Shown here one piece after another: positions 10,737 to 19,224 of a stretch of DNA of 64,000 nt. A program made the position numbers and the translations under genes. The notes beneath the pieces are model-generated. The model had not been told where the DNA came from. It saw only the letters and a list, made by a program, of their open reading frames with translations, and made no database searches. Source of the stretch: Methanimicrococcus blatticola (GTDB lineage Archaea; Halobacteriota; Methanosarcinia; Methanosarcinales; Methanosarcinaceae); NCBI RefSeq assembly GCF_004363215.1, contig NZ_SNYS01000007.1:1-64000 (forward strand), written 5' to 3'. Every line of letters starts with the position of its first letter. Position 1 is the first letter of the stretch.

Positions 10737-10754
10737 GTTTCGAATTTTCGAAAC
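10737..10754. promoter_or_regulatory. perfect 18-bp palindrome, possible operator
   Basis: GTTTCGAATTTTCGAAAC is a perfect inverted repeat (8-bp arms, 2-bp centre). It lies in the 245-base spacer between two divergent winged-helix genes, where an autoregulatory operator would be expected. Binding is inferred from position only. Confidence 0.45.
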
Positions 10755-10902
10755 GAAGAGAGGAAACAGAGTTCGTTTAAGAAAAGATGCACAATTTTTT
10801 TTGATTAAATTTGCGTATTTTGATAAGTTTAAAATACTTTGCACACCTATTGCGTATCCTGTCTTTTTTAAATCATTTTTGATTTAACAAACAACACAAT
10901 AT

Positions 10903-11571
10903 ATGAATATAACTTTTACCATGTTCGGATACAAATCAGCCGTATTTGATTCAAAAATAAAACGGGCGATAAAGACAGACATGTTTTCGAACGGCTTAAA
11001 AACGAACACTGTAAAAACAATTATTGCCGCACAGGCAAAATTTGAGGCTTTGAAAATGGGAGAACGAACGCGAATTATTAACGATCCTTCATATCTGGTT
11101 CCTCTTTTGAGAACTTTCAGTTCAAGGACACACAAAAAAGTCTTCGATTTACTTTTATCAAATTGGATGACGCAGGAAGAATTGGATGAAGCAATTGAAG
11201 CTGAATCTTTAAGCAGTTTAATCAACCTTAAAAAAGCGGGTCTCTTGGAAAGCAAATGGCGCGTTCCCGAGCCCGGAAAATCCCCGGTCAAGGAATATCA
11301 TACCTCTTATTCAAATGTTCAAGTGAATTTCCAAAGCTCATTTGAAGATTTAAGCGACATCATTATGCTGGCTTTCAAACCTTATGAAGAAGTGAAAGAC
11401 ACAATCGAAAGCCTTGAAAGAATGGTTGCCGAAGGAAACAATTCCATGAGCAAACTCACCCGCGAATTAAATATGAATACCAGTCACATCTGTGCTATCG
11501 CCCGCCGTTCCGACAGACTTTCCGTCATGGGACAGCGTCTTAAATTAGTCGAAAAAGATGAGGAGATATAA
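10903..11571 (+). CDS. ArsR-like winged-helix transcriptional regulator
   Basis: A 222-residue protein with a helix-turn-helix in its middle (RTHKKVFDLLLSNWMTQEELDEAI...LINLKKAGLLESKWR, about 75-120) and a second HTH-like segment near the C-terminus (NNSMSKLTRELNMNTSHICAIARRSDRL). It resembles the ArsR-type regulators that methanogens place near methyltransferase genes. The ATG at 10903 gives the longest frame; a second ATG at 10921 is possible. The next regulator begins 2 bases after its stop, so the two are co-transcribed. No metal-binding cysteines are visible. Confidence 0.7.
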   Translation: MNITFTMFGYKSAVFDSKIKRAIKTDMFSNGLKTNTVKTIIAAQAKFEALKMGERTRIINDPSYLVPLLRTFSSRTHKKVFDLLLSNWMTQEELDEAIEAESLSSLINLKKAGLLESKWRVPEPGKSPVKEYHTSYSNVQVNFQSSFEDLSDIIMLAFKPYEEVKDTIESLERMVAEGNNSMSKLTRELNMNTSHICAIARRSDRLSVMGQRLKLVEKDEEI

Positions 11572-11573
11572 TC

Positions 11574-12374
11574 TTGAATGCAAAAATCCTTCAAAGCAAA
11601 AGCGAGATGACCAAATTTCAGGTTTTGACGGAAATCGCCGCACATCAGCCGAATGTTCGCCAAAAAGAAATTGCAACCAAAATCGGAATTACACCGCAGG
11701 CAGTTTCCGAATACATCAAAGAATTAACGGCGGAAGGATTGATTCATTCTGACGGGCGTGTCCGCTACAAGATCACCAAAGACGGTGTCGAATGGGTTTT
11801 GGACAATGCTTCGGAATTAAAACGTTACTCACAATTGGTGATGGAAGACATCATCAGCCATGTTTCGACATGGACTGCCATTTGCGATGAAGCGATTCGA
11901 AAAGATGAAAAGGTTTTCATTGAAATGCGCAAAGGATTATTATACGCCAACCGGACCAAAGATACCGGCATTTACGGCACCGCCATCATGAACGGCGAAA
12001 GAGGTTTTGATATCGGCGTCACCGATTTGAAAGGATATATGCATGTGGATACCGAATCCATTACAATCTGCAAAATTCCGAGAATCAAACGCGGCGGATC
12101 TTCATTTACAAATTTGGATCGCTTAAAACCGATTGTCGAATCCAAGCCTTACATCGGCGCGGTCGGCACGGAAGCGCTCATGGCATTGAAAAGAATCGGC
12201 ATCACGCCGGATGTTATGTTCGGCGCGTCCGAGTCCGTCATTCAGGCCGCTTACCACGGATTAGCCTCCGTTGTTGTGATCGTTGAAGATGAAGTGTCCT
12301 ATTTGATGACGCGTCTTGAAAACGAAAGCATTCCATACGAAATTATGGATCTCAGCAAAACCGGCATGAAGTAA
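11574..12374 (+). CDS. COG1497-type winged-helix regulator
   Basis: A 266-residue archaeal regulator of the COG1497 type. Residues 10-70 form an N-terminal MarR/Crp-like winged helix (NVRQKEIATKIGITPQAVSEYIKELTAEGLIHSDGRVRYKITKDG). A mixed alpha/beta C-terminal domain, probably ligand-sensing, contains AIMNGERGFDIGVTDL and VGTEALMALKRIGITPDVMFGA. The start is a TTG, chosen because GAGGAG lies about 9 bases upstream and the gene follows the ArsR-like gene directly. The ligand is unknown. Confidence 0.75.
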   Translation: MNAKILQSKSEMTKFQVLTEIAAHQPNVRQKEIATKIGITPQAVSEYIKELTAEGLIHSDGRVRYKITKDGVEWVLDNASELKRYSQLVMEDIISHVSTWTAICDEAIRKDEKVFIEMRKGLLYANRTKDTGIYGTAIMNGERGFDIGVTDLKGYMHVDTESITICKIPRIKRGGSSFTNLDRLKPIVESKPYIGAVGTEALMALKRIGITPDVMFGASESVIQAAYHGLASVVVIVEDEVSYLMTRLENESIPYEIMDLSKTGMK

Positions 12375-12757
12375 ACAAAATTTATTCGGCTTCGCCTCAC
12401 AAATTTTCATGGCAGTTTAAGGCGGTGTTTTCGAAAATCGCTTCGCGATTTTTATGGCTTCGCCTACGATTTCATCGGGTGTTTATTTAAAATTGCTGCG
12501 CAATTTTTATGCGGCTTGCGCCGCTTTTAATACAGTCGCAATATAGTAATTTGCAGCGGCAGGTTGCGCGCAAGCCTTTCCGGCTTTTCTTATTTTTTAA
12601 AAACGGGGGATTCATTTACATTAATTTTTCAAAAACGGGAATCTGTTTTTTAATAATTACATTAACAAATGGTATTTTATTTTATATTGAAAAACATATA
12701 TAATGACAGAGAATACTCTCAATCATAATTAAAAACAAAAACAGGTGGATAGATAAA
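12375..12757. repeat. array of short hairpins in intergenic DNA
   Basis: No gene. From about 12385 to 12600 there is a run of small stem-loops with GC-rich arms: GGCttcGCC twice, AAATCGCttcGCGATTT, AATTGCtgcGCAATT, GCGGCttgcGCCGC and AAGCCtttccGGCTT. The last 150 bases are AT-rich and carry the promoter of the phosphoesterase gene. Confidence 0.6.
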
Positions 12758-13327
12758 ATGAAAATTTTAGTAATTTCCGATACGCATCTTCCCGAATTGA
12801 ATTCGGATGAGTTTTCCTTTTTTCCCGAGATTCTGCGTCAAAAGATGGATGAGGCAGACATAATCGTTCATGCCGGCGATTTTGAATCGGATGACGCTTA
12901 CCGCGCATTTCAAAAAACAGGGAAGTTGAGGGCGGTTTACGGCAACCGTGACACGGAAATGATTCGAAAAGCGTTGCCTGAAAAATTGATTTTTGAACAA
13001 AACGGCATCAAATTCGGCGTTGTTCATGAAGCGGGGATTTCTTTAAATGATAATACGGCACGCTGGTATGTTTTAAAAGAAATGGGCGTTGACGTTTTGA
13101 TTTACGGGCATATTCATACGCCGACGATTGATGAATACGGCGGAAAGTTTTTGCTTTGCCCGGGGTCGCCGACAAAAGCCAGAATGTCTGAGCCGTCTGT
13201 TGCGGAAATCATTATTGATGAAAAGGAACAAAAGATTGCGGATATTCAAATTATTCCGGTGGGGCAATCTGCCTGCGGTTTTATAAAATTCCGCGATGAA
13301 TTGGTTAAAAAAAGTGAAAAGGAATAA
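12758..13327 (+). CDS. YfcE/MJ0936-type metallophosphoesterase
   Basis: A 189-residue calcineurin-like phosphoesterase. The dimetal site shows as D8-x-H10 (ISDTHLP), HAGDFES near 38-44, GNRD near 62-65, VVHEAG and GHIHTP near 115-120. Length and motif order match the small archaeal MJ0936/YfcE phosphodiesterases, which act on unspecific phosphodiesters in vitro; the natural substrate is unknown. AGGTGG stands about 12 bases before the ATG. queC follows 27 bases later on the same strand. Confidence 0.9.
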   Translation: MKILVISDTHLPELNSDEFSFFPEILRQKMDEADIIVHAGDFESDDAYRAFQKTGKLRAVYGNRDTEMIRKALPEKLIFEQNGIKFGVVHEAGISLNDNTARWYVLKEMGVDVLIYGHIHTPTIDEYGGKFLLCPGSPTKARMSEPSVAEIIIDEKEQKIADIQIIPVGQSACGFIKFRDELVKKSEKE

Positions 13328-13354
13328 ATAAAACCGGTTCACTAAAAAGAAACA

Positions 13355-14056
13355 ATGGAAACAAAAAATTATCCGAATCAAATAGAAGAAGTTGCCGCTG
13401 ACGGTGCCGTTGTCGTCTTTTCAGGCGGCCAGGACAGCACCACCTGTTTGTTTTGGGCAGAGAAAATCTACGGGAAAGAAAACATTATTCCCGTCTCTTT
13501 TTTTTACGGCCAGAAACATCAGAAAGAACTGGAAGCGGCCGAGAAAATAACAAAAACATACGGTTTTAAGGGAATGAATCTCTCATTGGATTTTTTGAAA
13601 TCAATTTCGGCTTGCGCATTAACGGAAGAAGAAATTGAAGTTGATAAAGAAATTCCGGAGGGAGAGGATTATCCGAATACTTTCGTTCCCGGGAGGAATT
13701 TATTCTTTTTGTCAATCGCCGGCGTGATTGCGCGAAACAACGGCTGGCACAACGTGATTACAGGTGTTTCGGAATCTGATTTCAGCGGATACCCCGACTG
13801 CCGTGAAGAATTTATCAGATCCGCCGAAAAAACAATAACGCTGGCAATGGATTATGAGATTAAAATTCATACGCCGCTGATGCATAAAACAAAAGCGCAA
13901 ACGTGGAAAATGGCAGAAGAGCTCGGTGTTTTTGATTTGGTGGCGGAAGAAACTGTCACTTGCTATAATGGAATTATCGGAAGCGGCTGCGGCGAATGTC
14001 CGGCTTGTGCGCTGCGCCAAAAAGGGCTTGAAGAGTATCGAAACGGAATTTATTGA
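13355..14056 (+). CDS. queC: 7-cyano-7-deazaguanine synthase QueC
   Basis: Makes preQ0 from 7-carboxy-7-deazaguanine, ammonia and ATP. In archaea preQ0 feeds archaeosine synthesis in tRNA. The PP-loop SGGQDS is at 23-28. The C-terminal zinc site is C203, C212, C215 and C218 (GSGCGECPACALR). At 233 residues it is of normal length. It lies 20 bases upstream of cdhC and probably shares a transcript with the cdh genes, with no obvious functional link. Confidence 0.95.
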   Translation: METKNYPNQIEEVAADGAVVVFSGGQDSTTCLFWAEKIYGKENIIPVSFFYGQKHQKELEAAEKITKTYGFKGMNLSLDFLKSISACALTEEEIEVDKEIPEGEDYPNTFVPGRNLFFLSIAGVIARNNGWHNVITGVSESDFSGYPDCREEFIRSAEKTITLAMDYEIKIHTPLMHKTKAQTWKMAEELGVFDLVAEETVTCYNGIIGSGCGECPACALRQKGLEEYRNGIY

Positions 14057-14076
14057 AATGAATCGGTCGTTAGAAA

Positions 14077-15330
14077 ATGAATCATGACGAAAAAATAAAT
14101 GCGGCGCCGCAGACGGCGGGCGAACACATTCGAGATGATGACATATTTGTCGTTCTCGGCGGCGTTGAAGACGGATACCAGCTGGTAACGGCAGCAGACC
14201 CTGTCGCTGACACCGGCGGTTCGAGCCGCAAAGCCGATTCATTTGACGAATATTTAATCGGACCCGAATTGGAAGAGCTCGGGAAAACATCGCCGTTCGG
14301 CTTGGTCATTCGCATCGGCATCAAAGACGACGTGAAAGCGGCGGTTTCGGAAAAGGATTTGGAAGCGGTTGTTGAAAAGAAACTCGGTGACATTTTAAAT
14401 TTGATTTCGGGCGTTTCTCATGAACAAACGCGCGATCAAATTGAAATTAAAATCAGCGTTGATGCCGTTAAAAACGGAGTCACTTTTGAGAAGATTGAAA
14501 GTTTTGTCAGGGAACAACTGATGGAAGAATTCCCGTTTATTGAATCGGCAGCGGTTCGCATTTATACAGACAAAGAAGCCGTGAAAGCAGGGCTTGAGAT
14601 CGCAAGACGCGTTTATGAAAAGCGAGATGAAAGGGCACTTTCGATTCATGATGACGAAGCCGATAAATTCTACGGCTGCAAAATTTGTCAAATCAGCAGC
14701 CCGGCGCATGTTTGTGTGATTACGCCGGACCGCCCGTCCGTTTGCGGAACGATTAATTGGTTTGAAGCGGGGGCATCGGCTTTGGCAAATCCCGACGGAC
14801 ATGTTTTTGAAATCGAAAAGGGCGAATTGTTGGATGAGGCGGGCGGAGAGTACGCGGGCGTGAACAGCGCGCTTGCTGTCGGCAGCGGTGGTGAAAACGA
14901 GAGAGTTCTGCTTTATTCGCTGATTGAAAATCCGCATACGACCGGCTCGGTTTTTGAGATTATCGCGTTTTATATTCCTGAAATGAACGGCATCGGGCTT
15001 ATTGACAGAACGACAAAAACGCCGAGCGTGAATTGTTTGACGTTTGAAGAAATGATGATTTTTACGGGATACGGTCAGCAGATTTCCGGGTTTTCGGGCG
15101 TCGGCGAAATGTATCTTTTGTCGGATAAATTCATGCAAAAAGAAGGCGGTTGGGACAATGTTGTTTGGATGTCACGTTCTTTAAAGGATAAATTAATTCA
15201 AAAAATCGGAATGATGGAGTCCGGCGGTCCGAGATATGAAAAATTGCTCGGCCGGATTCGTTTAATTCCGACGGAAAACGATGCCGAAAATTTAAACGCG
15301 CTGGCGGATTATTGGAACCGACATGAATAA
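14077..15330 (+). CDS. cdhC: acetyl-CoA synthase beta subunit CdhC lacking the CGC motif
   Basis: CdhC normally carries the Ni-Ni-[4Fe-4S] A-cluster that joins methyl, CO and CoA. This 417-residue protein aligns along its length: FYGCKICQ, HVCVITPDRP, SVCGTINWF, GGEYAGVN, FEIIAFYIPEMNGIG. The four [4Fe-4S] cysteines are present as C201, C204, C213 and C223 with canonical spacing. The Cys-Gly-Cys that should fall at 290-292 (usually HTSCGCFE) reads HTTGSVFE. Both thiolate ligands of the distal nickel are therefore missing, without any frameshift. Canonical acetyl-CoA synthesis looks impossible. The intact frame and conserved fold argue against a simple pseudogene. It heads a cdhC-cdhD-cdhE run with no cdhA, cdhB or cooC. 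Confidence 0.88.
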   Translation: MNHDEKINAAPQTAGEHIRDDDIFVVLGGVEDGYQLVTAADPVADTGGSSRKADSFDEYLIGPELEELGKTSPFGLVIRIGIKDDVKAAVSEKDLEAVVEKKLGDILNLISGVSHEQTRDQIEIKISVDAVKNGVTFEKIESFVREQLMEEFPFIESAAVRIYTDKEAVKAGLEIARRVYEKRDERALSIHDDEADKFYGCKICQISSPAHVCVITPDRPSVCGTINWFEAGASALANPDGHVFEIEKGELLDEAGGEYAGVNSALAVGSGGENERVLLYSLIENPHTTGSVFEIIAFYIPEMNGIGLIDRTTKTPSVNCLTFEEMMIFTGYGQQISGFSGVGEMYLLSDKFMQKEGGWDNVVWMSRSLKDKLIQKIGMMESGGPRYEKLLGRIRLIPTENDAENLNALADYWNRHE

Positions 15331-15365
15331 TTAAATAGGAATTCAGCATTGAATACACCCGAATT

Positions 15366-16598
15366 ATGACGCGTAAAATGAGATATTCCGATTTGGAAAA
15401 ATTGTTTCAGATTCTACAAACCGAAGGCAAAACAGATTTGCAGCTTTCGGATTTATCGGGCGCGAAAGGAGATGAAAAAGAACTTCTCGCCCGCATTTCT
15501 CAAATTTCTTCACTTCTCGGTTGTGAAACGGACAGTGAGCTGGAAGCATTGCTGAGCAATGCGTATCCGGTTTCAGACACGCTTGCCGCCGCCAAATTCA
15601 ATGTGGCGGATTTCACGCAATTTAAACAATCGATTCAAGAAGTGACGCTCGGCGCAGGCAGCCGGAAAAAACCGTTTGTCATCGGCGGCGAAAAAACAAT
15701 GCCTTACTTTTTTGACGCGGCAATGCCTAACATCAACCGCGTGACAATGGATGTTTTTGACATGCCGGTCGGCCTTGCCAAATCCGTTCGCTCCAATTAT
15801 GAAGACGTATTGGAAGATCCTGCCGCCTGGGCGAAAAAATCAGTCAACGAGTTCGGTGCCGACATGATTACGATTCATTTGGTTTCAACCGATCCCGCCA
15901 TAAAAGACACATCCGCAAAGGAAGCCGCAAAAACCGTTGAAGAGATTTTGCAGGCGGTCGACGTGCCGATTGTGATTGGCGGAAGCGGCAATCCGCAAAA
16001 AGATCCGGAAGTCTTGGAAAAAGCGGCGGAAGCAGCAGAAGGTGAGCGCGCGCTCATCGCATCGGCCAACCTGAACATGGACTACCAACGCGTCGGCAAC
16101 GCCGCTAAAAAGTACGGGCATGTGATTTTATCATGGACACAGATGGACATCAACGCCCAAAAAGAGCTCAACCGCAAACTGTTCCGCCAATGCGGCATCG
16201 AGCAAGACGGACTGATCATGGACCCGACAACGGCCGCGCTCGGTTACGGTTTAGATTACGCGTACTCCAACATGGAACGCATTCGAATGGCGGGATTAAC
16301 GGGTGATGCCGAGTTGGCTTATCCGCTCTCATCCGGAACGACAAACGCCTGGGGCGCCCGCGAAGCTTGGATGATTGCATCTCCGCAAGCAGCGGATTCC
16401 GACTGGGGCGACCGTGAGTACCGCGGCCCGATTTGGGAAATTATTACAGGAATGACGCTTGCGCTTGCCGGAAATGATTTGTTTATGATGATGCATCCCA
16501 AAGCGGTTCAATTCTTGAAAGAATTCACGGGAATTTTGGGTAATGCCTCAACCGTTGATTCTGAAATGAACGACGATTGGCTGACGGAGGTGTACTGA
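15366..16598 (+). CDS. cdhD: corrinoid/iron-sulfur protein small subunit CdhD
   Basis: CdhD pairs with CdhE to form the corrinoid protein that carries the methyl group between tetrahydrosarcinapterin and acetyl-CoA synthase. The 410-residue TIM-barrel protein is strongly conserved: IGGEKTMPYFFDAAMPN, VTMDVFDMPVGLAKSV, ADMITIHLVSTDP, VPIVIGGSGNPQKDPEVL, SWTQMDINAQKELNRKL, DPTTAALGYGLDYAYSNMERIR, SSGTTNAWGAREAWM and GNDLFMMMHP. Unlike its neighbours it shows no obvious loss. cdhE begins one base after its stop, with GGAGGTG just ahead, which indicates tight co-translation. Confidence 0.95.
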   Translation: MTRKMRYSDLEKLFQILQTEGKTDLQLSDLSGAKGDEKELLARISQISSLLGCETDSELEALLSNAYPVSDTLAAAKFNVADFTQFKQSIQEVTLGAGSRKKPFVIGGEKTMPYFFDAAMPNINRVTMDVFDMPVGLAKSVRSNYEDVLEDPAAWAKKSVNEFGADMITIHLVSTDPAIKDTSAKEAAKTVEEILQAVDVPIVIGGSGNPQKDPEVLEKAAEAAEGERALIASANLNMDYQRVGNAAKKYGHVILSWTQMDINAQKELNRKLFRQCGIEQDGLIMDPTTAALGYGLDYAYSNMERIRMAGLTGDAELAYPLSSGTTNAWGAREAWMIASPQAADSDWGDREYRGPIWEIITGMTLALAGNDLFMMMHPKAVQFLKEFTGILGNASTVDSEMNDDWLTEVY

Positions 16599-16599
16599 A

Positions 16600-18039
16600 A
16601 TGGCGAAACAAGTCAGCCCGCTAAACATTTATCCGCTTCTTCCCGATGATTGCGAATCGCTTTTCGGAACATCGAAGATGGCGGTTGCAACGCAGCTTGC
16701 CGGCAAAAAAATGAAAGTCAGCGATGTTAAGGAAATTTATGACAAACTGCCGCCGGAGTTTGCCGAAAAATACGAAAAACTCGCCGATCTTTTGAGTCCC
16801 GCGATTCGTGAAATTGAAATCGGCGCGGGTGACAAAAAAATAATAATCGGCGGCGATGATGTGATGTTCCGCCACACGCTTTCGTTTTACAACAAACCGC
16901 CGGTCGCGGTTGATGTTTGGGACACGATGAGTGATGACGAATTGTTTGAGAGAATTAATAAAATTCAATCGTTTCAAAAATTCTATGTCGGCGACTTCCT
17001 TTATTTGGATATGATTGCGGTTCGCTCAACATCCGGCAATCCCGAAACATTCGGAAAATGCGTTGAAAAGATTATCGCGCATTCCGATTTGCCGCTGATT
17101 TTGTGTACGAAAGATGCAAAAATTATGCGCGCGGGTCTTGACGCGGCGGACGGGAAAAATCCGCTGATGTACGCCTGCGATGTGAAAAACCGCAAAGAAA
17201 TGACAACGCTGGCGCTTGAATTTGATGTTCCGATTGTCATTACGGCTGCCGGGAATTTGGATGAAACAAAATCGCTTTCGGCAACCCTTCAAAAAGACGG
17301 CGTGTCAAAAATTGTGATTGATCCGGGCACCGCTTCTTACAGCGCGGGATTTAAAAAGACATTCCAGAATTTCATCAAGCTCCGAAAAGCGGGACTTGAC
17401 GGCGACAAAGATTTGGCGTTTCCGCTGATTGCTTTGCCGATTGCCGCAAGAAAATCAAACCCGCGGGCGAATGAGAAACTGCCGCAGGAGATTGTTGCCG
17501 ATTATCATGAAACAATAACCGCGTCTGCTTTGACGGTTCGCTACGCTGACATTATGATTATTCACGGCTTGGGAGGGCATGAGCTGCTTCCGATTGTTCA
17601 TGTCACCGACATGATTTACACCGACCCGAGAACGCCGTCTTCGGTTGAGCCCAAACTCTATCAAATCGGAAATCCCGATTCGTCGTCGCCGGTTTTGTTC
17701 ACGACAAACTTCGCGCTGACCTACTACACGGTGGAAAGCGATTTGGCGTCGGCCGGCTTTGACGGTTACGTTTTGGCGGTCAACACAGGCGGGCTCGGCG
17801 TGGAAGCGGCAGTGGCCGGCGGACAGCTGACAGCGGAAGTCGTTAAAAAGAATTTTGAAGAAGCACGGTTTAACTTTGAAGAAACCGATTATCAAACGCT
17901 TGTGCTGCCGGGATTGGCGGCGCGTTTGCAGAATGAGATTGAGAAATCAATGAATATCGCGGCGGTTGTCGGCCCGATGGATTCGGGAAGATTGGCGAAG
18001 TGGCTGGAAGAAAATTGGCCGCCGGAAAAGAAAACATAA
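16600..18039 (+). CDS. cdhE: corrinoid/iron-sulfur protein large subunit CdhE with degenerate [4Fe-4S] motif
   Basis: CdhE combines an N-terminal [4Fe-4S] domain, a TIM barrel and a C-terminal corrinoid-binding domain. The normal N-terminus has C-x2-C-x4-C plus a later cysteine (NCGECGEATC ... DCPPL). Here the matching stretch is DDCESLFGTSKMAVA, with only C18 left. The second and third positions are Leu and Lys, and no fourth cysteine follows. The barrel (IIIGGDDVMFRHTLSFYN, KFYVGDFLYLDMIAVR) and corrinoid part (PVLFTTNFALTYYTVESDL, VGPMDSGRLAKW) are well kept. The cluster normally reduces cob(II)amide to cob(I)amide, so activation must be different or absent. It is 479 residues, and its TAA overlaps the nmd3 start by one base. 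Confidence 0.93.
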   Translation: MAKQVSPLNIYPLLPDDCESLFGTSKMAVATQLAGKKMKVSDVKEIYDKLPPEFAEKYEKLADLLSPAIREIEIGAGDKKIIIGGDDVMFRHTLSFYNKPPVAVDVWDTMSDDELFERINKIQSFQKFYVGDFLYLDMIAVRSTSGNPETFGKCVEKIIAHSDLPLILCTKDAKIMRAGLDAADGKNPLMYACDVKNRKEMTTLALEFDVPIVITAAGNLDETKSLSATLQKDGVSKIVIDPGTASYSAGFKKTFQNFIKLRKAGLDGDKDLAFPLIALPIAARKSNPRANEKLPQEIVADYHETITASALTVRYADIMIIHGLGGHELLPIVHVTDMIYTDPRTPSSVEPKLYQIGNPDSSSPVLFTTNFALTYYTVESDLASAGFDGYVLAVNTGGLGVEAAVAGGQLTAEVVKKNFEEARFNFEETDYQTLVLPGLAARLQNEIEKSMNIAAVVGPMDSGRLAKWLEENWPPEKKT

Positions 18040-19127
18040 TGAAAAACATGACACAAAAAGAAAATAAACTGGACCCGAAACAATCGTCTTCTGCGATGAC
18101 CGTTTGTCCGGAATGCGGCAAAGAAACGGACAAAACCGTGAAAAATGTTTGTCCGGAATGTTTCGGCAAAAAATTAAAATTATTTGATTTACCGGAGGTA
18201 CTTCACGCGCGCATTTGCCAGCGCTGCGGCGCCCACTATTACAAAAGCAAATGGGAAGACATGGGAACGCCGGAAGAGGTGGCGATGCTGACAGCGGAAG
18301 AGCATCTCGCCATTCCCGACACGATTGACAACGTCACTGTCGGCATGCACCCGCACGCGCGCTCGCCCTACATTTTTGATGTTTTGGTCGATGTTGGAGG
18401 CGATGTCGATGATGTTACCTATTATCAAAACGGCAAAACGGAAGTTCGGATTAAAAGAGAAGCCTGTGAAATGTGCAGCCGTCGCGCCGGCGGATATTTC
18501 GAAGGAATAATTCAAATCCGCGCCAATAACAGAACGCCGACAAAAGAAGAAGTGATGGACGCGCTGAAACTTGTTGAAGAATCCATGCTGGCGCAGTTGA
18601 AAAAGGGAGATAAGCTGGCGTTCGTGACGGATACAATGACGTTTAAAGACGGCGCCGATGTTTATATCGGCTCAACGAAAGCCGGGAAACATGTTTGCAA
18701 ACACATCATTGAAGTGATGGGCGGAACAGTCACGGAATCATATACGCTTGCCGGTATGAAAGACGGCAAAGATATTTACCGAACGACTTTTGCGATGAAG
18801 CTGCCTGAATTTAAGAAAGGCGATGTCGTTTATTTCGAAGACAAAGTGATTGAAATCAAGAACTGCGGCAAGCGTGTGACGGGAATTAATTTGATGAATT
18901 CATCCAATTTCTTTATCGAAGGCGAACATTTCAAAAACACAAAACTGCTCGGGAATACCGCAAACGCGAAAGAAACGGTTCTTGTTTCCGTTGAAGAGCA
19001 CGGCATTCAGATTTTAGATCCGGAAACGTTTGAAACAATTACGATTCAAAAACCGATGGGCTTTAACGCGCTCCCGGGAAGCGAAATTAAAGTGTTCAAG
19101 ACGGAATACGGAATTTTTGCGCTTTGA
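18039..19127 (+). CDS. NMD3 family protein
   Basis: Archaeal homologue of the eukaryotic 60S export adaptor NMD3, presumably acting in large-subunit maturation. The N-terminus holds zinc-binding CxxC pairs (VCPECGKETD, VCPECFGKK, ICQRCGAHYY, EACEMCSRRAGGYFEG). The rest follows the family core, with EVRIKRE and FIEGEHFKNTKLLG. The start is set at the ATG at 18039, which overlaps the cdhE stop. A longer frame to 18000 would lie inside cdhE. 362 residues. It ends the queC-cdhCDE transcript. Confidence 0.88.
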   Translation: MKNMTQKENKLDPKQSSSAMTVCPECGKETDKTVKNVCPECFGKKLKLFDLPEVLHARICQRCGAHYYKSKWEDMGTPEEVAMLTAEEHLAIPDTIDNVTVGMHPHARSPYIFDVLVDVGGDVDDVTYYQNGKTEVRIKREACEMCSRRAGGYFEGIIQIRANNRTPTKEEVMDALKLVEESMLAQLKKGDKLAFVTDTMTFKDGADVYIGSTKAGKHVCKHIIEVMGGTVTESYTLAGMKDGKDIYRTTFAMKLPEFKKGDVVYFEDKVIEIKNCGKRVTGINLMNSSNFFIEGEHFKNTKLLGNTANAKETVLVSVEEHGIQILDPETFETITIQKPMGFNALPGSEIKVFKTEYGIFAL

Positions 19128-19189
19128 AGAAAAAGCAAAAATATAAAAGCTAAAACGCACAGGTTTATCTATTATAAAAAGTCATTATG

Positions 19190-19204
19190 ATTTATATTTT
19201 ATAA
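19190..19204 (+). promoter_or_regulatory. TATA box for leaderless tfe mRNA
   Basis: The AT-rich TTTATATTTTATAA lies about 25 bases before the tfe ATG. That is the distance expected if transcription starts at or next to the start codon. Confidence 0.5.
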
Positions 19205-19224
19205 ATACGATTTTAACAAAACGA

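Noticed and set aside
14077-15330. Loss of the CdhC CGC motif through a local frameshift pair
   Set aside because: Flanking residues align without gap and the distance from the last cluster cysteine is exactly canonical, so point substitutions explain it.
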